A DNA stretch of 64,000 nt from Bemisia tabaci (Eukaryota > Arthropoda > Insecta > Hemiptera > Aleyrodidae): assembly GCF_918797505.1 (NCBI RefSeq), contig NC_092793.1, positions 78,117,912-78,181,911 of the forward strand, read 5' to 3'. The position numbers and the translations under genes were made by a program. Shown one piece after another: positions 58,901-64,000 of the stretch (its first letter is position 1; each line of letters starts with the position of its first letter). The notes below the pieces were generated by a model that saw only the letters and a program-made list of their open reading frames with translations, was not told where the DNA came from and made no database searches.

Positions 58901-61389
58901 AAGAAGAAAATCTCATACTAGAGCTCCTACATAGGAATTAAAAACAAAATTCAGCCTCTTAGAATCGAACGTAAACAAATTTCAGGTGGGATAAAGGCGG
59001 CTCCAGGAAAAGCCCGACAATACGTCACCAGGGTGTCTTAGTTTTTTTTTTTTTTCATTTTGGGAAATCCTGATGAAATTCTGACTTTTCCTGATTTTTG
59101 AATGCTACATCCTCTGAATTTATACTTTTTCCAAACCCTGATCAAATCCTAAATTTGCGGAGAAAAAGAGGCGAATGTAACTTCACAAAAATAGCTCGAT
59201 TAAAAAATCCGATCGGACGGCCGACTTTATCGAATCCTAGTTTTACGACCGATTTTTCCTCAAATCCTGATAGAATCGGGAAAATGGGGAAAATCCTGAT
59301 GCTAGACACCCTGGCTCGCTGAAGGAAAAAAAATGAAAAAGTCACGTCACTGTTTCAAAAGTAGCCTGAGAAGAACGACAGAACGTTTCCGGTATAAATA
59401 TTTTAACATGAAAAGGCCAAAACATAACGTAAACATCTCGTACATACGTCCGTGAACAATTTTTTTTTATCAAAAGCTAAACATTTTACGCCAATTATTA
59501 CGAACACAGAAAAACGAAACAGATCACAGTTTCATAGAAGGTTTAATATAACCAGCAGGATGATTGTTGAAATTGATTAGACAAAGCGGTAGACAAAGAA
59601 GACAAAAGGGATATGGAGTGATCCTATTGGTGGAAGCGGACGGTTGCGATGGACAAATGAGGTAGATACAGACTAACTAACGGCAACCGCGACCCACGAG
59701 AGACCCTACAGTTGGTCCATCACTTTCTTCCTTAGTCTACAGGAACCACCCACTTCAACCAATAGGATCGCTCCCTAGTCTCATGTATTTTCTTTGCCTA
59801 TCGCTTTGCCTATCAATTTCTACACTTAACCCGCTAATGCCAGAATCACACGCTGAATGTAGGAGCTGAAGGTGGCGTGAATGTGGAAGTCATTAGAGTA
59901 CCTGTATAGCGTGAGTATGGACAGATGTGAAACTCCGAAAATCCATCAGGCCTTCACCGATGCTTCAGCGAATAAAGTTAGGGCCCAGAAATGCAGCCAA
60001 CCTGTGAATTTCAATTATCCAGAACGATTTACTAATAGGTACTATTGTTACGAACCGTCGTTTATTAAGCACGTGTTTGACTCAGTTTTTGCATAAATTT
60101 ACTCAATTTTGCGGAAGAACGCTCATTTCTGTACATTCTTGGCCATCTTGGTTAGAATTGGAACCTGCAGACTGGCAGTGAAATTTTGTGCGTTAGAAGT
60201 GGTTAGAAGGATGGCTGCACTTTTGGGCCCTAAGCCCTCCATGAAGCAATCTGTCCATACTCTCGCTATACAGGTACTCTAGAAGTCATCGGCCCGATGC
60301 CTGAATTTTGCGCGTGTCGCGCAAAATTCAGCAACGAGGCTCAGCGACCATCGGATAACGTCGGATTATTTGCCTGAACAATTCGAATAGATATGATACT
60401 AAGGATGAAAATAACTCGAATTTGCGAAATTTCAGCCGTTGAGCGATGGCTGTTGACTTCCATACTGCCGTGCTAAGGAAGAACGCCGTATGAACATTTG
60501 AGAGTTGCCAAATTTCCCTCGATGAAACATGCATTTTTTACCACATTCATGCATATTTTTCCTGCGATTTTCAGATATTATAGATTAAAACGCCTACAAA
60601 ATTGTCTGAGGATTTTGGAAAATAATATTCACAATTTTCCCGGTAAATTCAGTTTTAATCTGAGGAAATTTGGCAACGTCCGAAGGCTCATACGGCGTTT
60701 TTCCTTAGCACGGCAGCATGTCCAGCTGCCGAATTCAGCGTGTGATTCCGGCATGAGGTGATAGAGCCGGACTTTCACTGGAAAAAAAAAACACATTGGA
60801 TCTAGAGTCCAGACTCTTGAAAACTTTGACAAGAAAATGGACTCTTGATTCAATCAGATTTAAACTTAAATCAAAAGGAAATCCGCTCGAATTAAGATGC
60901 TTGATTCTTGATTTAAGCTTAAATCCGGTCGAATCGAGAGTATTTCTTCTTGTCGATGTTTCTAGGAGTCTGGTCTCTAGATCCAATGTCGACGGTGAAA
61001 CTACCAAACCACGTATCTCGGTTTGCGACGTCGCAGACTTCCTGTCATACTTTATTTTTTAAATAGAAAACTATTCAACGTCAAGTCGTGAAAACTTCCG
61101 TGATTTTTCCTCTTTATACGGAGAAAAATCTGTGAAAATTGTAAGGAATGATATTGATTTGATCTCCTTCAAAAAATTAAATGTGAGTGGAGATTTTTAA
61201 ACACCGCAAACGAGATACGTGGTCTGGTAGTTTCACCGTCGATGTGTTTTTATTCCAGTGTTTGAGCGAATAGGTGCGATCTACATACCCTGAGAGGATT
61301 TTCCTTTTGATGCGCATGCGGCGCAGGGTGCAGCAGTTGGCGATGCGGGCCGCCACGGAGGGCGACGGTGTTTTGGGCGAGCGGGTCAT
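38583..61389 (-). CDS. dlg1: dlg1, discs large MAGUK scaffold (short isoform: PDZ3-SH3-GK)
   Basis: Minus-strand exons in order: 61289-61389, 58641-58854, 56728-56879, 55511-55760, 54535-54637, 51883-51924, 49810-49851, 43744-43893, 42850-43022, 40888-40997, 40381-40472, 38583-38689. All borders are GT-AG and all phases agree. The product of about 500 residues has PDZ3 ([20 protein letters not shown]), SH3 ([25 protein letters not shown]), a basic hook, and a guanylate kinase-like domain ([50 protein letters not shown]) ending IWVPSKEAL. Dlg proteins organise septate junctions, cell polarity and synapses under the membrane; the GK fold binds phosphopeptides rather than catalysing. The PDZ1-2 exons of a long isoform would lie beyond 64 kb. 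The first exon here is an alternative start. Confidence 0.93.
39646..40236. mobile_element. Fold-back element, about 590 bp, in a dlg1 intron
   Basis: The left end CTTCAGCTAGAGC pairs with GCTCTAGCTGAAG at 40224-40236. Both arms, about 200-230 bp, share GAAAATTGCTCTA, GGAAAGTCTGAAATAC, CTGTGTAAAAAATATG and TTTTGTAAGAGGTGTCGTTC. Identity is perhaps 85%. No gene or clear target duplication was seen. Confidence 0.75.
42142..42689. mobile_element. Diverged fold-back element, about 550 bp, in a dlg1 intron
   Basis: GTTTCTTGA(G/A)AG(G)AGA at the left pairs with the segment ending TCAAGAAAC at 42689. Inner blocks CCAAATT and TTCTCTTGAAAA also pair. Arms are about 130 bp with many mismatches and small gaps. 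It lies in the intron between the two GK exons at 40997 and 42850. Confidence 0.5.
42850..43893 (-). CDS. dlg1: dlg1 exons 43744-43893 and 42850-43022: first half of the GK-like domain
   Basis: The exons encode [69 protein letters not shown] and [20 protein letters not shown]. The pseudo P-loop (GPLKDR) lacks the catalytic GxGK form, as in all Dlg proteins, so it is a binding domain and not a kinase. The codon for His in CVPH is split across the intron and restored. Confidence 0.93.
44000..49800. other. dlg1 intron, no gene seen
   Basis: This long AT-rich intron lies between the GK exon at 43744-43893 and cassette b. It contains a short (CA)n run (about 46190-46206) and scattered poly-A/T. 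I found no conserved exon, no RNA gene and no clear transposon end. Further small alternative exons could be hidden here. Confidence 0.5.
46190..46206. repeat. (CA)n microsatellite
   Basis: A run of about eight CA units follows CACCTGCACA in a dlg1 intron. Confidence 0.7.
49810..49851 (-). CDS. dlg1: dlg1 42-nt cassette exon b
   Basis: This second 42-nt phase 1-to-1 exon encodes (P)[13 protein letters not shown] between TTGCAG and GTATTA. The hook exon can splice in frame to this exon, to cassette a first, or directly to 43893. The donor is weak, which fits optional inclusion. Confidence 0.65.
51790..51842. repeat. GA-rich purine tract next to cassette exon a
   Basis: A run of GAGAGA/GAAA repeats lies about 40 bp below exon 51883-51924. 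On the transcribed minus strand it is a long CT-rich pyrimidine tract in the intron just after the exon's donor. Such tracts can bind PTB-type splicing factors, so a role in cassette choice is possible but not shown. Confidence 0.5.
51883..51924 (-). CDS. dlg1: dlg1 42-nt cassette exon a
   Basis: This phase 1-to-1 exon adds (H)[13 protein letters not shown] between hook and GK. It has a CAG acceptor and a GTAAGT donor. Because the phase is symmetric, it can be left out without a frameshift. Dlg-family genes use small alternative exons in this region, so optional use is likely. Confidence 0.7.
52480..52625. repeat. AT-rich (TTA)n palindromic stretch
   Basis: Almost pure A/T sequence with repeated AATATTATT motifs. 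AATATTATTGCTGAATAAT-type and ATAATATTATTCAGC segments face each other, so it can fold into a cruciform. It precedes the 52723 element by about 100 bp. Confidence 0.7.
52723..53817. mobile_element. 1.1-kb fold-back element with TAA target duplication
   Basis: The termini CAAGGGGAACTTACGGACCT and its reverse complement are flanked by TAA on both sides (52720-52722, 53818-53820). The arms are about 450-500 bp at roughly 90% identity and include a C run (about 53109) facing a G run (about 53421). There is no transposase. A 3-bp TAA duplication fits PIF/Harbinger-like or CACTA-like enzymes; the terminal bases do not settle which. Confidence 0.85.
52968..53023 (+). other. tRNA-like segment inside the fold-back element
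   Basis: ACTGCAC and GTGCAGT form a 7-bp stem around about 45 bases that contain GGGTTCGATCC, a good RNA polymerase III B-box/T-loop. A clear D arm and A box are missing, and the opposite arm of the element lacks the B-box sequence. It may be a tRNA-derived fragment captured by the element, or chance. Confidence 0.3.
54535..54637 (-). CDS. dlg1: dlg1 hook exon
   Basis: The exon encodes [20 protein letters not shown] and [14 protein letters not shown]. It matches the insect Dlg hook ([11 protein letters not shown]-x-FPF, GSDQE), which in the family binds partners such as calmodulin and 4.1 proteins. It ends in phase 1. Confidence 0.9.
55154..55179 (+). repeat. Poly-A tract
   Basis: About 25 A lie in the dlg1 intron between the SH3 and hook exons, following AAGCC. 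No retroposed gene is recognised upstream. Confidence 0.7.
55511..55760 (-). CDS. dlg1: dlg1 SH3 exon
   Basis: The exon encodes the whole SH3 core ([40 protein letters not shown]) and the start of the hook ([20 protein letters not shown]). MAGUK SH3 domains pack against the GK domain instead of binding PxxP ligands in the usual way. It ends phase 0 at MLDR. Confidence 0.93.
56728..56879 (-). CDS. dlg1: dlg1 exon: end of PDZ3 and linker to SH3
   Basis: The exon encodes [30 protein letters not shown] and [17 protein letters not shown]. The [11 protein letters not shown] phrase and the SLYVR lead-in to SH3 are typical of Dlg proteins. The donor is GTTAGT, weaker than average. Confidence 0.92.
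57299..57676 (+). repeat. Dispersed repeat A, copy 2
   Basis: This is the partner of 12097-12472 in the same orientation. It is followed directly by a T/GTTT-rich stretch (57680-57755), which copy 1 lacks. Confidence 0.65.
57680..57760. repeat. T-rich (GTTTTT)n low-complexity tract
   Basis: Irregular repeats of GTTTTT and poly-T follow repeat A copy 2. This could be the reverse complement of an A-rich retroposon tail. Confidence 0.6.
58051..58280 (+). mobile_element. MITE family M1, tandem copy 1
   Basis: Starts TCGACAGTGTAGGTCGGCAA, passes CAGACTTCCTGTCATACTTT and ACGGCAATTCTTTGAAACTG, and ends CCGCAAACGAGATA, running directly into the next copy at 58281. Confidence 0.75.
58281..58534 (+). 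mobile_element. MITE family M1, tandem copy 2
   Basis: Starts TCGACGGTGTCAGTCGGCAA and ends TTGCCGACTTTCACCGTCGA, a terminal inverted repeat. The body is very close to copy 1. The right end is about 105 bp from the dlg1 PDZ3 exon. Confidence 0.8.
58641..58854 (-). CDS. dlg1: dlg1 PDZ3 exon
   Basis: The exon encodes [20 protein letters not shown] through [20 protein letters not shown] and ends EEAAAALK. The GLGF carboxylate-binding loop and the GDQILSVNG strand are intact. It starts in phase 2 and ends in phase 0 at GTAAAA. Confidence 0.93.
59027..59313. mobile_element. MITE with CCAGGGTGTCT termini
   Basis: The left terminus CCAGGGTGTCTTAG and right terminus GCTAGACACCCTGG are inverted. The body of about 287 bp has repeated TCCTGAT and ATCCTGA phrases. 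A similar right end (TAGACACCCTGG) occurs at 62785-62797. It is intronic in dlg1. Confidence 0.7.
59836..60753. mobile_element. Inverted-repeat element that hosts the hAT MITE
   Basis: ATGCC(A/G)GAATCACACGCTG at about 59837-59857 returns inverted at 60733-60753. Inside, besides the hAT MITE, are a second inverted pair: CTGCCGTGCTAAGGAA...TTGCCAAATTTCC at about 60464-60523, and its reverse complement at 60661-60718. Removing the hAT insertion leaves an about 520-bp element. Confidence 0.6.
59894..60281. mobile_element. hAT-superfamily MITE with perfect 8-bp target duplication
   Basis: The terminal inverted repeats TAGAGTACCTGTATAGCG(T/A)GAG... are about 32 bp with one or two mismatches. GAAGTCAT is repeated exactly at 59886-59893 and 60282-60289. 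An 8-bp duplication and TAG-G-type ends are hallmarks of hAT transposons. The 388-bp body has no transposase. The intact duplication suggests a fairly recent jump. Confidence 0.88.
60791..60989. mobile_element. About 200-bp inverted-repeat MITE
   Basis: ACATTGGATCTAGAG(T/A)CCAG on the left pairs with the segment ending CTCTAGATCCAATGT at 60989. Inner blocks GATTTAAGCTTAAATC-type also pair. It abuts, or overlaps by one base, the M1 copy that begins at 60989. Confidence 0.7.
60989..61242 (+). mobile_element. MITE family M1 copy next to the dlg1 first exon
   Basis: The termini TCGACGGTGAAACTACCAAA and TGGTAGTTTCACCGTCGA are inverted. The body has CGTATCTCGGTTTGCGACG, CAGACTTCCTGTCATACTTT and CCGCAAACGAGATACG. 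It ends about 47 bp from the donor of the short dlg1 first exon. Confidence 0.8.
61289..61389 (-). CDS. dlg1: dlg1 alternative first coding exon
   Basis: From the ATG at 61389 the exon encodes 33 residues ([20 protein letters not shown], then a basic KRKILSG-type end) and stops two bases into a codon at a GTATGT donor. The split codon is restored as Gly when joined to the PDZ3 exon at 58854, giving [12 protein letters not shown]. The paired cysteines near residue 20 could be lipidated, but that is a guess. The CpG-rich sequence just upstream fits a promoter. Confidence 0.7.
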
Positions 61390-61830
61390 GGTCACCACGT
61401 TGTCTTAATCGCACTCGACGGTCAACGCGTCATAACTAAATTCGGGGCTCCGACTCGAGCCGCACGGCACCGCGCTCTCAACTGAATCCTCGATGCGATC
61501 ATGCGTCCAGGTAACTCATGACTCACGGCTCGGCCGTTTCCCGTATGACTTCCTCCTCGCTCGGTCCCGCCGTCGCGTCATCGACGACGTCACTGGAATT
61601 CCGACTACTCCGCGTCGTCGTCGTCTGGGTGCAGGGCAGGCTCTCAACACCGATGACAATGAGGCTGCGAGCACCGAGTCCGAGTCATCGGGGGCGGCTC
61701 AAAGTTCACGAGTCGAAACAGAGGCCTCTCAAGTGCGAGGGACGAGGGGACGTCACGTGACGGATTTCTGCGATCGATCCGCGCTCACGACGAGCTACGT
61801 CCGAGAAAAAAATGCATCCATGCACTCCGA
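61390..61830 (-). promoter_or_regulatory. CpG-rich region upstream of the short dlg1 exon (probable promoter/5' UTR)
   Basis: CG dinucleotides are dense here compared with the AT-rich rest of the window. The region sits directly upstream of the short-isoform ATG at 61389. A 127-codon plus-strand open frame in the region is explained by the GC-rich composition. Promoter function is inferred from position and composition only. Confidence 0.5.
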
Positions 61831-62267
61831 TGACGTCGACGTTGACACTAAATTTCTCATCAGTTCACCCGGCTAGATCGAAGAAAAACCTATGTGCACG
61901 CCGACGAACGTTCAAAATCGATCGAAACTCTCGCCTCGGGTGAAGACGTTGCAGAATGGAGAACTTGCACGCAAATATATTGCTTCGTCTTAAAGTGATT
62001 AAAGAGCTGATTTTGAGGTATTTTTCATAACTTTCTTCTGATATGGAAAATAGCATGAAAATTGGTGTAAAAGTGACAATATGCGCCGCTTAGTGACGAC
62101 ATAAGGCGGCATTTCCCATTTAAACACATGTATTTTAGCATATTGTTCACATCTCCTCGAATAATTGTTCAACTTGGGAACCAAGGGTATTTTCGTGTTC
62201 AGTTCACTCAGTGGTTTCCTTTTAGACACAAAATTCATCGAATTTCGGACACTTGCGAATTCTCTAC

Positions 62268-62712
62268 TCCTGTCATACTTTATTTTTTGACTCAACGTCA
62301 ATTGAGGGGCTTGGAGGACGAGGCGCATAAATGCAGATTTGAAAAAATTGAGGTATTAATGATTTCAAGTGGACCTAATCTTAATCCATGTTCTGTGAAA
62401 AATTCCCTCCCGAAATTCCAATTTTTTAGCATAAAAAAGTCAGTTTGAACTTCTTTCTGCCATGTGGATTCATGTAATTTCGAAACTCCGAACACGCATT
62501 CTCGAAACAGCAACAACTGCACTTCTGCGCCTTGTCCTCCAGGTCCCTAAATCCTTTAAATCCTCCTTGATTTTTCTTCTCTGTGCGGGGAAAATTCTGC
62601 GAAAACTTCAAGGGACGATGTTGATGTGTTCTACAAAAAATTAAAAAGGGAGCTGAGATTCCGGAACACCGTAAACGAGATGCGTGATTTGAGAGTTACA
62701 CCGTCGAAATGT
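62268..62712 (+). mobile_element. MITE family M1 copy split by another MITE
   Basis: CCTGTCATACTTTATTTTTT at about 62271-62290 and TTTTTCTTCTCTGTGCGGGG...ACCGTAAACGAGATGCGTG...TTACACCGTCGA at about 62570-62708 are the left-middle and right parts of an M1 element. They are separated by about 250 bp with its own inverted ends. Confidence 0.6.
62303..62550. mobile_element. About 245-bp MITE nested in M1
   Basis: CTTGGAGGACGAGGCGCATA at 62310 returns inverted as CTGCGCCTTGTCCTCCAGG at about 62526-62544. The body is AT-rich with no gene. Confidence 0.6.
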
Positions 62713-62719
62713 CTTAAGC

Positions 62720-62797
62720 AATATCTCCGGGCCGCCCTTAAAAAATCAGCACTATTTCCGGACCTCCCGAAAATTCCGAACTTGTAGACACCCTGGA
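62720..62797. repeat. Fragment related to the repeat at 3836-4110
   Basis: GCCCTTAAAAAATCAGCACT and ATTTCCGGAC followed by ACTTGTAGACACCCTGG match the right end of the 3836 repeat and share the GACACCCTGG terminus with the MITE at 59027. Confidence 0.5.
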
Positions 62798-63159
62798 GTT
62801 CAACAACACTCATTATGTCACTCAACGGGCTTTTCTCCGATTAGACAGATGAGAGGTTTAACATGGAAGAACAAGTTACAGACAAAACAACGCATCACTG
62901 ATGACTGAGAAGTGCGTGCCGTAACGCGCCAACGCGTATTGAGTGAATTCCCGTCGCGTCGCACAGTGAATTGAGTCAATCAGAGAGGTCAGACATGAAA
63001 TTTTTCACTAAAACAGCAAATTTTAATGTTTAATTCGTCAAATTTTGCATTTTAAGGGGTGCTTCTGGTAGGAAATTTCACGAGAAAACCAATGGAGCAA
63101 CTTTTAGAACCTCATAGTTTTGTATAGATAGAGTTATAAGCGTTTAAACTTTCCAAATT

Positions 63160-63390
63160 TTGTCCGATCTCTTCTACTGCCCCGATCCACTGTGCGTCGT
63201 GGAGACCCTGCTCTGGAGGCAGATACCGAGGCAGATTCCCAGGGTCACGAGCATCACTGTCAGGTTTTATCACCTTTGGTGGCCGAACGCGACCGCCACT
63301 GTAGGTCAACTCGGCGACGACCGAACGCGTGCTCGCATAGTGAGTGGTTTGTCATGGACACGGCCGCACCACCGTTGCTCTTGCCTTCTT
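63160..63390. other. GC-rich patch of unknown role
   Basis: Local GC content jumps, and open frames exist on both strands (minus 63112-63309 with VRPPKVIKPDSDARDPGNLP, plus 63160-63441). No splice-bounded exon or known domain could be settled. It could be a further dlg1 exon or promoter on the minus strand, or transposon sequence. Confidence 0.3.
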
Positions 63391-63865
63391 ATTACATTTC
63401 ATTCGCTCATTAAGGATAATAAGGATAAGAAGGGGTCATGAGTAATTTTCTTTAGGTGCAAAAAGTTCTTGAGCTCAAAAAAAAAAAGAAAACAAGTTCT
63501 TTAAATCAAATGGACGTATTTATGCTAAAGGAACTATAAGCAAGTGAAAAGATGGGGTGTGCTTGTGGAAGCTGGATAAGGAACAATGTATAAGTGGATT
63601 TAGTTCCTTTTGAGAAAATGGGAAAGTGGTATTTGACATTAAATTAAAAAGGTACTGAGCGCTAACTCGTGAGCCGTGGACATGTGACAAGCGCCTTGTG
63701 GTCAGGGCTCATGAGTTGATGCGGACGCACAAGATCCGCTCAATTTCCCGATGTGAGCCTTTCTATTTGGTTATGCGACCAGAAAGGATGGTCAAACATG
63801 TTTTTAAAAGGATTTAGTGGGAAATCCTTCGTACTGTTTGCTCTCGAATCCGAAAATAATCTCAA

Positions 63866-63962
63866 GTTTTTCCATCGCCAACCACCCATTCGTAAAATCA
63901 AAGTACAAAAAACCCGTTTTATAAGGCACATGTATGCAAATCTGATTCGGCGATGGAAAACA
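63866..63962. repeat. Short inverted pair near the right edge
   Basis: TTTTTCCATCGCC at about 63867 and GGCGATGGAAAA at about 63950 can form a stem around 70 bases. Frames at 63740-64000 on the minus strand run off the window. It is probably part of a mobile element cut by the edge. Confidence 0.3.
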
Positions 63963-64000
63963 TTCCAGGTGATTTTCGGACTCGGTGGCCATTTGTACAA

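Noticed and set aside
58450..58941. 163-codon plus-strand open frame
   Set aside because: It is antisense to the conserved dlg1 PDZ3 exon and runs into an M1 MITE.
61493..61876. 127-codon plus-strand open frame
   Set aside because: CpG-rich promoter-like DNA of dlg1 gives few stop codons by chance; the peptide is Arg/Ser-rich without a fold or homologue I know.
63740..64000. Overlapping minus-strand frames at the right edge
   Set aside because: Two competing frames run off the window, with no recognisable motif and a nearby short inverted pair; probably repeat sequence.

Overview
The window is animal (almost certainly insect) nuclear DNA. It is AT-rich with GT-AG introns, has poly-A/T tracts and microsatellites, and carries three conserved animal genes split by introns full of transposon debris. 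The hook segment of the dlg1 gene reads like an insect discs-large protein. A sap-sucking hemipteran such as a whitefly is my guess from the general look; nothing here proves it.

Layout. (1) 1-6.2 kb: the 5' part of TRMT2A (tRNA/RNA uracil-5-methyltransferase) on the minus strand. Only three exons (N-terminal tail, RRM and the start of the linker) lie in the window; the catalytic exons must lie beyond the left edge. (2) 6.6-19.0 kb: a head-to-head partner on the plus strand, DCLRE1A/SNM1A, the DNA interstrand cross-link repair nuclease. It can be followed from a UBZ4 zinc finger to the last codon of the beta-CASP domain, apart from one unresolved exon join. (3) 19.0-33.4 kb: a repeat-rich block. 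It starts with a 1.85-kb near-perfect palindrome lying 23 nt after the DCLRE1A stop codon. After about 2.8 kb without a recognisable gene comes a 9.7-kb composite bounded by about 135-bp inverted repeats and packed with palindromes, satellite-like tandem units, a duplicated block and MITEs. (4) 33.4-38.6 kb: no recognisable gene; it probably includes the dlg1 3' UTR. (5) 38.6-61.4 kb: dlg1 (discs large, a PSD-95-type MAGUK) on the minus strand, from a short alternative first exon through PDZ3, SH3, hook with two 42-nt cassette exons, and guanylate kinase-like domain to the stop. Its introns carry fold-back elements and MITEs. (6) 61.4-64 kb: a CpG-rich, promoter-like stretch behind the short dlg1 first exon, more MITEs, and a GC-rich patch of unknown role.

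The three genes are not functionally linked beyond the shared TRMT2A/DCLRE1A promoter region. The recurring theme is long inverted repeats: at least nine fold-back structures of 0.4-1.9 kb, some nested and some with apparent target-site duplications. Most lie inside transcribed introns or 3' UTR, where read-through would give long hairpin RNA. Other items worth checking are a degenerate hammerhead-ribozyme-like motif in a DCLRE1A intron, an apparent internal dlg1 promoter giving a PDZ3-SH3-GK-only protein, and a hAT MITE with a perfect 8-bp target duplication sitting inside another inverted-repeat element. All coordinates were read by eye; exon boundaries were checked for reading phase by hand.
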